From positions 13,650,304 through 13,714,303 of the forward strand of contig NC_056528.1 of NCBI RefSeq assembly GCF_019175285.1: a stretch of DNA of 64,000 nt, given 5' to 3'. The notes below the pieces were generated by a model. That model ran no database searches. It was not told where the DNA came from and saw only the letters and a list, made by a program, of their open reading frames with translations. The DNA is from Sceloporus undulatus. Taxonomy: Eukaryota; Chordata; Lepidosauria; Squamata; Phrynosomatidae. The position numbers were made by a program, and so were the translations under genes. Of the stretch, positions 23,089-35,400 are shown in pieces (position 1 is the stretch's first letter; each line of letters starts with the position of its first letter).

Positions 23089-23349
23089 ATGACCGGCGGC
23101 GCCCGACGCTCACTGGCTTCTCCGGTGGTGAGCGGCGTCCTCTGTCAGTGCGGCGGCGGAGCAGGAGCAGCCACGGCGTCTGCTACGAATGAGGGAATCC
23201 CCGGCGCTTCCTCGCAGGCGGAGCCCGAGCGGCGCCTTCGGAGCCTCTTCTTGCAGCTCGACGTCAACCGCGACGGCGCCCTTTGCGTCCACGACTTGGC
23301 CGTCGGCCTGGAGCGCCTCGGACTCCACCGCTCCGAGAGGGACCTCCGG
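23089..23349 (+). CDS. SLC25A25: SLC25A25 first coding exon 1a (long isoform, EF-hand 1)
   Basis: SLC25A25 (SCaMC-2) is an inner-membrane mitochondrial carrier that exchanges ATP-Mg for phosphate under control of cytosolic calcium bound by N-terminal EF-hands. This exon encodes 87 codons from the ATG at 23089 to the donor CGG|GTGAGT. After an Ala/Gly-rich leader, LFLQLDVNRDGAL...HDLAVGLERLGLHRSE forms EF-hand 1 (loop D-V-N-R-D-G-A-L-C-V-H-D; Asp at the last position in place of Glu). Human starts MVSSVLCRC from memory; here VVSGVLCQC occupies that place with GTG at 23125, so the start is set 12 codons upstream at the only in-frame ATG. The exon joins exon 2 in phase 0. Confidence 0.9.
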
Positions 23350-23469
23350 GTGAGTCCCGCGCCTTTGGGACTACAACTCCCAGCATGCATCGTGTCTTAG
23401 AAGGCCTTAATTGCCCTGGCTCAGTGCTGCTAGGGAACCCTGGGAATTGTAGTTTCAACCCAATGCTGC

Positions 23470-23757
23470 CAGACAATGACCATAGAGTTGCGCCGGAGGA
23501 GCCACAAATGCCCCGCGGAGTGTCCTCTCTAGGAATCTGTAGGTCCTCCAGTGCAACTCTGTGGTCAACATCTGCCAGACTTTGACCATAGAGTAGTGCT
23601 GGAGGAGTTGCCAGTGCCTTGTTGAGTCTCCTCTAGGGATCTCTAGGTCCTTCACTTAAAGTTGGCCATAGAGTTGCTCTGGAGGAGGACCCAGATATTC
23701 CTAGAGAGGACATATTAATCAAAGCCGCAAATATCGGAGCCGCAGATACGGAAGGAT
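23470..23757. repeat. Mariner-like repeat, second copy of the 8815-9387 family
   Basis: Shares the tandem core TCTCTAGGAATCTGTAGG, CCTCCAGTGCAACTCTGTGG and GACCATAGAGT, and ends with an AT/CG-rich terminus near 23757. Confidence 0.5.
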
Positions 23758-24326
23758 GAGTCTTATTTACAGCCTGCCAGAAGGATTGACTCCGGTCGCA
23801 ACAGTAAAATACACCAATAACATAGATAATAATATTTTACTAAAAACCTGCATAACCCCCTTCTTCCCTGATCATGACCGAAACAAGAGCGCTAAAAATA
23901 TATATTGAAATTGATTAAAACAAACAGGATTAAAACGAGGCATCTGGGGGCAAACAAGGGCAACCATATCAATATAACGGGACAGCCGGCCATTGAAAAG
24001 GCTCAGTGTCTCACGAAACTACACTTCCCAGAATCCCCTGGCGTTGAGCCAGGGCAGTTAAAGCCGCCTTGAAACCGGAGTATTCCTGCAGTGTGGGTTT
24101 TGGACCCCAGCGGATTCAAAAGTCAGGATTCGAACCCTGGTCTCCAGAAACATTGACACAACGATCCCTTTATGGGGCCAACCAAAATGCACAAGGCTTT
24201 CAAAGCCTTCATCAGGCAAACATGAGAAAGGAATGGAAGATGTCAGTCTTAGCTTTGCGTTTGTTGTGATTCGAAGAAGATGTTTCCTCGCAATCCAGCG
24301 TGGCTCCTTCCTGTTTTGGGTTAAAG

Positions 24327-24562
24327 TAGTGATTCCCCCAACCTTTGTTCCTCCAGATGTTTTGGCCTTCAGAGTTCCCAACCGTTGGCCAAGGTGTTTG
24401 GGGGCTTCTGGGGGCTGACATCTGAAACGCCCAACAGTGATGAACCCAAACTTTGGTCCTCCAGGTGTTTTGGACTTCAACTCCCAGAAGCCTTGGCCAG
24501 CAGTCAGAAGATCTGGGAACTGAAGTCCAAAACATCTGGAGGACCAAAGCTGGGGAACCACT
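24327..24562. mobile_element. Two adjacent copies of the 136-bp hAT-like foldback MITE
   Basis: The first (24327-24430) is decayed. The second (about 24434-24562) has CCAAACTTTGGTCCTCCAGG against CATCTGGAGGACCAAAGC in inverted orientation. Confidence 0.65.
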
Positions 24563-24573
24563 CTTTTAAAAGC

Positions 24574-24842
24574 ATGTTGTTGTTGTTGTTGTTGTTGTTG
24601 TGCGTCTTTGAGACGTTTCTGACTGAGTCGGGGTTTTCATGGAAAGATTGGTTCGGAGGAGGATTTGCCCTTGCTGTCCTCTGCGGCTGAGAGAGTGCGA
24701 CTCCCCCAAGTCCCTTCCTCTGAAAAATCGCCCGCAGCGCTTGGCATTCGTTGTCGGTCTCCCATCCAATTACAAAGCAAGTCTGACCCCTGCTTAGCTT
24801 CTAAGATCATATGGGATCTGATGCCTTTGGGGTATTCAGGCC
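24574..24842 (-). repeat. 5S-Sauria SINE, near full length
   Basis: On the minus strand a 5S rRNA-like head (GATCTTAGAAGCTAAGCAGG, TTGGATGGGAGACCG) is followed by the Sauria body (GTCGCACTCTCTCAGCC) and tail (CAAAGACGCACAACAACAAC). A chimeric SINE of this kind is known from Anolis. Confidence 0.82.
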
Positions 24843-25763
24843 CCATGAGGCAAGGTTCATACTCCCAAACCTTGCCCACTTCGCTTAAGGAGACATAAAG
24901 GCACACTTATGACATACGCATAGTTGGTGCCAATATTCCCTTGTCAACCCTTGATTCCTCCTCCCTTTGCACAGCTCAAAAGTTAACCTCCATATGTTGC
25001 ATGGTGTATTTGCAATATTTGCCATTATGAGTTGCAGATGGCATTGGATGAGTCTTCACAGCGCACATAGATGCCGGTGCATGCCTGCCAACAGGAGTGT
25101 GCCTTCGACTTCATCTGTGTTTGGCGAGAGATTGTAGGAAAATGATATTTTCTGCCTTTAATGCAAAGGCTGCTTCTTCTTGGAAGGAAAGCATGCCAAG
25201 GAAAGGAGCACAGCAGATGAGGAGAGCAGACGGAGATACGCCTCCAGCAACACGTGACGCTACCGGTGGGAGGAGGCCTCGGGCGGCGTGTGGGAATAGA
25301 GGAGTTATGTTCCTGCTACTCATCTGTGAAATGTGGGAGGGGATGGCTGCTCAGTATTATCATTGCTCTACAACTATAAATCTGGTTATGAGTTAAACTT
25401 GGTGGAAGAGAAGCAGTACCGTGGGGTTTTTGTCCGTACGCATACATGCCTTGTATTTCCATCCTGCTTTAAAGCTTTGGACGGACCACAGAAACCTGAA
25501 GAGCATAAGTGTGAATGTGAAGTCAAAGGCTTTCATGGCTGGCATCCATAGTTGTTTGTGGGCTTTTCAGGCTATGTGGTTCTGTTCTGGAAGAACCTTT
25601 TCAGCCATCCAAAAATCTGACAGCATCCTCTGTTCTTCCTTGACAACACTTTTACTGAAACTCCTTACATGGTACTACCTCTTTGTCTGAAGTTGCTCAT
25701 CTGATGCAACTTGTGTTAAGGCTTCAGTTTAGCTTATTTGTTCCTGCCGTACGGTTGATACAG

Positions 25764-25933
25764 CTGAAATACGTGCGTCTATGCGCATAGCTCACCTTTT
25801 GCCTTCCTTATCTTCCTCGTGGTTAAAATAATGTGAGGCCTTTGGGGCGGGGACCAATATATTTGCTAATGTAATTTAGATTAAAGATGCACGCACATCA
25901 GTAGTAGTGTGTCAATAACGCCACGCTGGCTTT
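25764..25933 (+). repeat. Intronic repeated sequence, copy A
   Basis: Shares with copy B (27989-28162) an identical run of about 50 bp centred on GCTAATGTAATTTAGATTAA and a second run CTCACCTTTTGCCTTCCTTA. Same orientation, 2.2 kb apart. Confidence 0.88.
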
Positions 25934-27988
25934 GGGGCATTATTTACTTTGGAGTTGAACATGGCTCCATTCCTGTCTCATCATTTGCTCAGATGAACTC
26001 TAAGTGGAACTTCTGAACAAGGCTGAGAATTTCTGTCTTGGCCAGATAGATGGCAAAAGGGCATTTGCTGTTCCTTTTAGCAGGAACAATGCTGTGCCAT
26101 TCTGAAGATACACAGTAATGGGGATGGTGGTTAGTGAAGTGTGTTGGCATAGGAAACCCAGGTGATGCTTGGCTTTATTTAGGGAAGGAACTGGAAGGAT
26201 AGCACAGGCGATTTAGGAGGGAACAGCAGAACGGGATAATCTGGTAAACGTTGGATCCTGTCCCATCCAGAGAGAAGGACGCCTTGACTAAAAGGCTTCC
26301 CTTTTCTCTTATTGTCAGGCACAGCTTTGGACACTAGTCGGTGCTAACGCTGCATAGAAAGTCTCTATCCTGGTGCCAGGAACACTTCTTACAAGTGACC
26401 CTTGACTGTTGCCTTGCATGGCTGACTCCTAATGTTGGGGATTCCACTATTGCATAAACTAGATTGGCATCCTTGTTTGCATGTTTGGAAATCCAAATTG
26501 CCTTAATCCTAGTTCTTGGGGGGTTTCCCTTTTAAAAAAACACACCACTTGCCTGTGTCAACATATCTTTTTTGAGACAAGTAGCAAACAGCATATTTGT
26601 TTGGGATGTTCACCTTATGCTAAAATGTAAATAATTGACACAAGTTCCTTATGGTGGCTTTGTTTTGGCTGATGTTTGCTGTTTTCTCTCTCTCTCTCAA
26701 ATGCACTATAATCTTGGAACTGCATCCTGAATATGCTACTAGCTCTTTTTCTGAAATTACTCAGCTGTTGTCAAATGTTCTGACTTATGGTACATTTGTA
26801 GGATCTGTGGAAAAGCAGTTCCAGCATTTGGACGGATTTTCACTATGTGAAACCGTCTTGACATTTAACCATACTTTTCAGACATGAAGCTTTTTGAACA
26901 CAAAATGGCAGGATTAGTGTTTGCCAGGTTACTGCTTTGCATTACAAATGCTTCTCTTGTTTTTTCCTTCTTTCCAAGTGATCCAACAGTGATGTAAGTA
27001 GGAGGATGGGTGAAGTTCAAAAAGCAGTCTCATATATGAAAATATTCTGAGCATCTCTCTGTAGCCATGATATCTGCTATGAACCTGTAGACTGTCACTG
27101 ACCTTTTTGCTTGCCAACAGGCCTGTCACTTCCATATTAACACTTCTTCAGTGTGATATTTCTTTCATCTGCACTTGTGCGAAATTCTCATCTGGACTTT
27201 GATCTCTTCTCTCGCAGAGTCTGGCCACTCTTCCTTTACTTCTCTTCTCGTGTGTCAACTGTCTAGATTCCAGCGTGTGAGCTCTGCTGCCTGGCTTCTC
27301 ACGTGTTCGGAGGAGTGTGACCAGCTCATTCTCACCATGGACTGCAGTGGTCGGTGACTGTTGGGAGACCATGTTCAAAACCTTGGCAGCTGCCTTCAAA
27401 ATGCTCTGTGATTGTCTTCAGTTCATCACAAGGACGTTGTCTGTTTATTATTTATGTCCTTGCAGAAGCTGATGGCTGTCAGGCAGGTACACTGCCTACG
27501 AAAGTGTGTCCAAACCTGCCATCTTTTAAATTATCCCTATATTTCCCCCCTTTGACTTAAAAGCCCTTACATTTCTCATGTCGTGTTGTGTCTTTCTGTG
27601 AAATCCATGCTTGTGAGGAAGTTTCTGTACAAACAGTAAGAATGGAATATTTGGGTGTTAAACCCTTGATCCCATAAAATGAGTAGAAACCTGGTACTAG
27701 CATTTCATTGTGGCCGCTGGATACTATTCAGAGTGACACTGACATCCTGGATTATGTGAGCAGTTATTTACAGTCACTCATACACATGCTTGCTCACCAC
27801 AATAGTTATGTGTTATTTCTACTCCTTGACCATGGTCATCTCCACAAACATACAGTTGTATGATGGAGCTTTAGGGAACAGATTGGATTGAATTAGCACT
27901 TTGCACCAAGTACTAGTCAATCGCAAGCAATAATCCTGCTGCTTCTCAGTGTTTCTATGGTATGGATTGGCAGAATGCAGCCCTCCAT

Positions 27989-28162
27989 CTGAAATACGTG
28001 TGTAAATGTGCGTAACTCACCTTTTGCCTTCCTTATCTTCCTCGTGGTTGAAAATAATGTAAGGTCCTTGGGGTGGAGACCAATATATTTGCTAATGTAA
28101 TTTAGATTAAAGATGCACGCACATCAGCGGTAGTATGTCAATAATAATATCACACTGGCTTT
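27989..28162 (+). repeat. Intronic repeated sequence, copy B
   Basis: Second copy of 25764-25933, with small indels (AATAATAAT near 28140) and scattered substitutions. Confidence 0.88.
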
Positions 28163-29439
28163 CTGCCCTCTCTTGCGATTATGAGTTCAAACAGCCTCCT
28201 GTCTGCTTAGCGTATTAAACACTCCAGTAAAATAGAAGTGGAGTCCTCTTTCTAAGTTGTCTTCACAGTCATTTCATTCATCAGGAGTTCAGTGGATCTG
28301 AAGTTGTCCCATCGACAAGACTACTCTAAAATGTATTTTGGATTAAACTCACAGATAAATATCCTGTTGAGAAGAAGGGCCTTAAACTAGCTTCCTTCCT
28401 GACATGTTGTCTTTCTCTGAGGAGCCTTCTGTCATTTGGGGTCCCATTCCATCCCTTCCTTGCAGGAGTACAGTTGAGACACTACAGTGGGAACTTATAA
28501 AGAGTCACCTATACAGCTAAATCTGGAGAGAGCTGGGATAGTGCAAGCAGGCAGTGATGAAACCTGAGAGATTCACATTTACGGAACAGATGCACAATTC
28601 CCTGATTTGCATATTACTGTAGAATTGGAAGTCACTTCACACTTCCTGCAGTGATGCCAGCAAGTAACATGCAAATAAAAGTCAAACGTTTAAAGTTCCC
28701 TTGCTGTCTTGTGCATTGATAAATAATGCCACTAAACAACCTTGAAGAGTGAGGTTAGTAACGGGGCACATCTTTTCCATTGCGATAAAACAGCGTCCTT
28801 GCCTTTGGGTGTGCTTAATTTAAAACTTCTGATTTTCTTTCCCCTGGAATATTCTGAAACGATAGAAGTTCAGCATGAACATAAATGCTAGAGCCCCAGC
28901 AGTTCTCTGTGTTCTTCCCGTGTCAGGGCATGTCAAGAAGCACCGATGGCACACCAGGCGCGAGGCCCAGCTGCCAAGTTAGGTATTCTGCTCAGCTATA
29001 TTTAGCCCATCAAGGTCAGTGAGTTCTTTTTGGACATCAGTCCATTAGGTTTCTTGTTACCTGTGGAAATAGGGGGTTATCTGAGCAGAGATACCGCTTA
29101 GGAAGAGGCAGATGAAATTATAGAAGGCAGGCATAGGAGCTGCATGATGCTGCCATATGGTAATATGCCACCACTCCTTTGGATTTCAACATACAGTGTT
29201 GCCTCTTTGCAAGTTCTAGGCTTTGGCTGTATTACATTTGGCTAGATAATGTACAAATGGGTTTTTACCAAGCATTTTCAAAGTCTGCAGTGGCACTCCA
29301 GGGAGCATGTTCAGTTGCCTTAGACTATGAAGCGCTCAAAATCCAATTCTGCAGCTTTGAATTTTAAGGTGACTCGAGCTCTGTCCTAAAGGGATGTATA
29401 CCTTCTTGCAAATTCAGCCCAGAGGCTGTATTGCAGGAT

Positions 29440-29600
29440 CATGTGATGGCTTATCTGCAGCCAGCCGGCGGCGGCTCTCCTTGGCTCTGCGTTTGGAGGG
29501 GAGCTTTGAAACCTGATGAGTCACTGCAGAGTCACCTGGGGAGAGACAATGCTGCTGTGGCGGCGGCGGCGGAGGAGGCGGCTCTTTCTGCCATTGAGTT
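29440..29600. promoter_or_regulatory. GC-rich patch with an AP-1 site and (CGG)n
   Basis: TGAGTCA (AP-1 consensus) at 29517, AGAGTCACC just after, and (CGG)5 at about 29559-29573 in an otherwise AT-rich intron. It may be an intronic enhancer or a minor promoter; no coding exon is evident. Confidence 0.3.
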
Positions 29601-32214
29601 ATGCGAGAAGGGAGGCTACCCTTTCCTTGCCGTGGTGTTGGGCTCCTTTACTTAAGAATACATTTTTTACCCCACACTAGGCCCATTGAAACAGTTATGC
29701 CTCACTCCTGTACAACACTTCTGTAGCATCCCAGTGCTCTGGGCATTGCTAAGGGGCACAGGGGACACATTAGGTGGGCAAGTCAGGCAGTAAGAGTTTG
29801 AGTATTGGGGAGATGTGGCAAGGGGTATTTAGGAGCACACATGTCTTGCAACCTTGGATTGAGGAGGACACGTAGGCGATAATGTGTGACTTGATGACCA
29901 CTGGTTATCTAAGGTAGGAGAGTTGTCCAGCTTCAATGCTCTGTCTCTCTAACCACGTTTCTGTGGGTGTTTTATGGGAAGTATGTCCCATTAGGTTTGG
30001 CGAGCCTTTTCTCCAAATTGGTCTGCATAGGATTGCAGTTTCAATGCTGTTGATTTGTTCAGTGTCCTAGATCCCAGTTTGGGTGCATCGCCTGCTCTTG
30101 GTCAAAGGGGACACCCTCACATCCCAGGCTTCACTCCTGCTGTTAACTTTCCTTATTCTCTTTCCATGAAGAAGGGTGGATGTTGATGTAACAGAAGATG
30201 AATAGAGGAAGCCAACTCTCAGCATGCCTTTCTTGCTCCTGTGTAGGGAGACCTGAGTACATGGCCGTGGTTGTGTGTTGTGTTCTCTTTTTCCTTTTCT
30301 CCATGGCAGCACCATGGCAATTGCACCTGGAGAACCTGATTTTGCTACAGAGCTTTCATGGGATGGGATGAATCTGGCTTTCCAACATACCCAAACTTTC
30401 TCTTTGAATACAGATGCAGGTATACAAGCTCTCTTGCTTGTTTTGCCCTTGCTTGGACTATCGTATCATTTACAGCACTTGTCTTTGCTCCTTAAAGAAC
30501 AAGAAATCAGTTCTGCCAAGAACGTTGCAAGTGACTTTCACCTAAGATGGAAAAAACGCATTGACAGTGTCTCGTTCAGAATACTGTTTGCAACTGAAAT
30601 AATGGCTATTCCACCTTTTTGCTTGTTACATTTCATACAGTGTTTGTAAGCATGCGAAGGGCTGGGAGCCTCTGTTTCCTTTACACTGAATACTGCCAGT
30701 CCTGCCCTGTCCTTTCAGGGCTCTTTTCCTTCCTCTCCAAAAACGGAACTTTTGACCAAGGTGAAGGAATGCCTTACGCAATAAGCGTCACGTGAGACTC
30801 AGGAAGAGAAAATTCTTGGGATATTTGTAGCCTGAACAATGGTCTAGTTCTTGGTAGCAGTACATCCAGAGTCTTCTTTTCCACAATGACTAACACAGTT
30901 GTTTAGATCTCTGGGCGAATTCCTCCTCAGTTCGCTTAGGTATTTTGACTATTAGTTTTCTGATGGTAATCTAGATATGGCAAATATGCCTTTGCCATAA
31001 AAGGCAGTTGGTTGAGGAGTGTGGCCCTATTTCTTCCCTCACCGATAGGTGGTTAATAATAACTTATGGGATCAGGAGACAGCAGGTAAGCTGTGGGGTG
31101 GAAGGAGATAGATAACCCTCTTTAGCTGTTCAAAATTAACTCTCCTGCCCCATATCCACCTTTTCTCTATGAGTGAGGAAGACCTGGTTTTAATACTTCA
31201 ACTTGCCAAACTAGTTTGGCCTTTACTCATCCTCTTAACTAGCTTCCGTTCATAATTTTTGGAGTTGTTAGACTGCATGAAGACAGGTTGGGCATAAATG
31301 CTGGCTGTGAATTGTCGGATGCGTTAAACCCTGAACAAATGTGCTCGAATGTGCCATGGGAGCGCTTGGCTTTGTGTGACCTGTTTTCCAGCCGTTGTTT
31401 GGCCTGCAAAGGCTGGTTAATAAAGAGCATTAATTTAGCTGAAGTTGCAGAACGTAGTAGCAAGGGTTTGGAGGAAGGGAGAGAAAAACGGAATCCCTTG
31501 CTGTATTGTGTAGAGTCAGGGCTCAGGTAACAGGAGCATCTTTTGAGTGGTGTAGCTTCCCTTTAAACGCTTCTCTTCCTCTCCTCTCAATGAACACCCC
31601 AGCCATGCAGCCTCTTTACAGAGGTTATAGTCAGCACTCATCTGCAGCACTGTCTGGCTGCATGCAAGAAATTGTCCAGTCACACAAGCTTCCCTGATTG
31701 GCCCAAGATTACTGGTTTTGAATAATGAACATGTTAGTGTTGAGGCTGGCGATTGGCTGGGCGCTGCTGCATTGAGACGGCAGGCTGGATGCTGGGGCTT
31801 TGATGTGCCTTGGATGAGCCAGCAAGCACAGGTTCACCGTGACAGCCGCCTGGCTTGAAAGACTCTGGTCGCCTTTTCTTCCTGGCTCCTGTGACTTTAC
31901 CTCTTTTCTCTTCAGGCTTTCTCAGTGCCCAGCATCTTAGCTTCACGCTGGGGTGGGTTGGGGAGGGGGGTCTTAGGCTTTTGCCATTGACTGTTCTGAG
32001 TGAACTGCTTGTGAGGCCAGACACGACAGCGCTCCATTTCAAAGGCAGGAGGCAGCTGCAACAATATGAGCCTCTGGCATTGCTGGGTTTTAAGGCTCTC
32101 GCTGTAGTCCTGGTTCTCTCTGAGCAGGGCACTTGGTAGTAGTGCAGTCTCATCTTTCTTTGCCACTGACTCCAGGGGCTCCCTCACCAGGTTTCTAGCT
32201 GGGGAAAATAAGTG

Positions 32215-32436
32215 ATGCTGCAGTCTGTGTGGCATCTTTTTTCTTGGCTTTTCTCAAGGGCTACGTGTCAAGGCCCTGCGGAAGCAAAAGGGCATGAGGC
32301 CAAGGAAGCTCCAGCTCCCAGCTCTGAGGACCAGGGGCCACAGATGCTGGAGAAGCCAGTCAACAAAGGGGCCAATCCCTCTGAAAGGAGACCAGCTATT
32401 GTACTGGTAGTTGGACCAGCAGAGCAGTTCACGCAG
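32215..32436 (+). CDS. SLC25A25: SLC25A25 alternative first coding exon 1c
   Basis: The ATG at 32215 opens 74 codons: MLQSVWHLFSWLFS, a polar Lys/Glu/Pro-rich middle, then RRPAIVLVVGPAEQFTQ at the donor CAG|GTAATG. From memory, human SLC25A25 has an isoform starting MLQMLWHFLASFFPRAG and ending TILLVVGPAEQF before exon 2, which matches in layout and at both ends. It ends in phase 0 and would join exon 2 (KIVKAG) to give a 490-residue protein without EF-hand 1. The hydrophobic first 14 residues could be a targeting or membrane-associating segment. The middle is poorly conserved. A GTG codon precedes the ATG in frame and is not used as a start here. Confidence 0.82.
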
Positions 32437-35400
32437 GTAATGTCCCCCTCCTCCCCACTTTCCCCAGGAATGACTTGTACCTGTCTGCATACAGGTGTGT
32501 GGAAGAGATTTCTTTAAAATGTCCAGAAGGTAGGATGCTGTTTGTCTGGTTTGCGAGGTAGTTTAATGCAATGCTACTCAAAGTGGGTGACCCTTGAGAC
32601 ATGGGCTGTCAGTCCCTGTTGGGTTCCCCAGAAAGCAGAGGGAACAGTTGTAGCCAATGGGCACCAACATGCACCCGGGATTGGCTCTCTGCAGAAAAAT
32701 ACTGATTCCTCACATCAGATAACCTGAGAAGCACTGGTTTAATGGACAGAATCGGTTAGGTGAATGCAGGGCAAGAGGAGAAGGGTAGTTAATAGTTTGC
32801 TGTCTCACAAGTGCAGTCTGTTCAAGAGACTGGATTGGTGTTAAAGCAGTGTCTCCATTAGAACCGAAATATAATGCCTTGAATATAGATATTGCGTAGT
32901 GGCAGAAGCTTGTTTGCATCTCTGGTGATAGGAATTAGGTGGCTAAATAAATCAATGGGTAGTTGAGCAGGGGTCTTGCTGGCTTCTGCTGCACAAGCCA
33001 CGGGGGCCTTACACTTCTGCCGGTATCAGAGATGCTCAGTACAATAGATGCTCACCAGCTGATGAAGCTGTGAATGGGCATCACACAAGCACTTCAGTAT
33101 AATAGGTTTAACTTGACTGCAGTCGCAGGCTAGTACAGTCATCAGTTAGATACAGACTACAATAGCTTTGGGTTGTATTCAGGTTGTTAGTTAATACATG
33201 GAGGTAAAATTTCTCAGTGGGGAGAAGTGGGAATTATTACATTAAAGCATCTTTAAAAGAGACTTAAAACATCCTGACTATATGGCCAATACTTCAGTGT
33301 CAGATCTATTAAACTTTTAAGTGAACTAGCAGTGGAGAGATTTCATCCAAAGCTGTGAGTTCAGAATCCAATGAGGCACAAACTGGAGGTGTTAATGGTT
33401 TCTAAATTTGGCTGCTTCCATGAAAACGTGAAGTGACCATTCTCCATATCTGTGCTGTACCATTCAGGGAAATATCCCCAGCATCTTTCCAACTGGATCC
33501 TTTCCAGAAGATTGAGCCTTTGAGTTTTTCAAACGATGAAGCCATCATTCTAGACTTTTCCTTCTGGACTCTCACTACCATAAGAGTTGGCCAAGGGACA
33601 CTCTTTGTAATGGAACCTGGGATATGAGGGAACTCAACCACTTTGATAAAACAGGGCTAGGTTTTTTAAAAGAACGATGAAAGTATTGTTTGTTGCTACC
33701 ATGTTGAGGCCTTGAAGATGAGATCCTTGAAAATATTAGGCATGAGAAGTCACATCCAAACCCACAGAAGCTCCCTGTTTCTGTATGGACCTCCGCAGGT
33801 CTTGCTCTAGACATTCCTCGACCATTCACAGGAGACATGACATCTGTAGGATCTAGACTTCGGAATATCCTTCCCAGCCAGCTTGAACAGATGCTTCCCT
33901 GTTATGTTTTAGGTATTAACATACAAACTCCAGTTTGCCTGAGCTTCTTGGCAGTGTTTGGCTGGCATTTGGCCCTTGTTTCTGTGCGCACACTATCCTT
34001 GGCTGTGAGATCGGCTTCTTGTTCTTACGTGTTGTGCAGTTCAATTGAATTTTCATTATTCACCACTTCGATGGACTAGAAAGGCAGAATATAAACATTT
34101 TAAACAAAATGACCCCTGTGTGTGTTGGGGTTTGTGTGCCTAGAGAGGTTGGTGTGCTGGAGAAAATTAACAAGTGCTCCCTTTGCTTTTCTTATTCTTT
34201 CTTAATAAAAGGAAGGGAAGAAAGCTGCTTGTGTCCAGTTGGATTGAAAAACCCCAGCCTGTTGCTCCTGTTCCCTTGGATACAAGATACTCTTTGGCCA
34301 TGTTGGCTTCCTAGCTTGCAGTTACTGAGGAGCTGTGTCTGTGCCCTGGTCTTTGGAATGGCATAAGACCAAAGGGTGCCCAGAGAGCAGAGTAAGGTGC
34401 GCAGGGTTGTGGAGCCAGACCGTTGACTCTGACGCCTTTGTTTTTCTGTTGCCTGATTCCAGCTCATTCATAAACGGCAAATGCATATTAATTAATAATA
34501 GCAAATTTGCCATAGTACTGTAAGAATGGTAGCACAAGACATTGCATGAGATGGTCCTGCCAATGGAAATGTGGTGAATCACTCTGAGAGAAAAGTCATT
34601 TTTAGTGGGGACTTTTCGTTCAGGAATACTTGCCCTTGAGAGAAATGCGTGGCACTTACTTTAATGCCTTTTTGACAAGACCATTGCATTCTCAGGCCTT
34701 TCTGTCAACACTGATTTGGTATTAATTTAGCTCTGTTACAGTGTTCTACTACTATAATGTTTTACTGACTTACCTTGGATGCTACCCAAAGAACAATTGG
34801 TGCAAGGGGCTTTTATATCAAATAAATGTAAGAAATACAATGTATTGGGGGGGGGGAGGTAATGAGAGACAAATTGTGCAATCCTTGCTTGTAAACATGC
34901 AGTCCATTATTGTCATGGTAAGCCAGAAGACCTGGGTATTGAGGATTATTATGAATGAACAAGTGTGTTGTTTCATTGGGCTGTTCCTGCTAGAAAGAGT
35001 GGCTGAACCCAATGTTTTGACTGGGATTCCTGGCTTGTTCCAGATTCATAAACCAAGATATCCTTTTTTCTTACTCTGTTGTACCTAGAAAACCATTCAG
35101 TCAAGTTCAAGAATACTTTACAGTTTCAGGTCCAGAGGTCAGGTTGGTTGGAACAGGTATAGAGTGTATTTTGTTCTCTGTGTTGTCGGTCCATGATTCC
35201 CAAGCACCTGTTCCCTTCCAGGGCCTCTGTTTGTTCTTCTTGTGATGTGATAACTGACCCTGATGAGATTGCGAGCCTGATACTAGGATGCCTTGGAGAG
35301 CAACGGTTTGATGACCCAGGAACAAATAAACATAATGCTGTTAAATAGGACCAGCTCCATAGTCCAGCGAGAGATGGATTTGTTTATCCTCACAGTTGAA

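Larger units (their letters stand above)
23350..32214 (+). other. SLC25A25: SLC25A25 intron 1 between first exons 1a and 1c
   Basis: No further exon recognised. It contains a mariner-like repeat (23470-23757), foldback elements and a 5S-Sauria SINE at 24.1-24.84 kb, a 170-bp sequence present twice (25764 and 27989), and a small GC-rich patch at about 29460-29600 with TGAGTCA and (CGG)n. CCAAT motifs at about 31697 and 31753 lie upstream of exon 1c. Confidence 0.8.

Noticed and set aside
31734-32153. 139-codon minus-strand frame upstream of exon 1c
   Set aside because: It has no recognisable domain and overlaps the likely promoter or 5' UTR of exon 1c.
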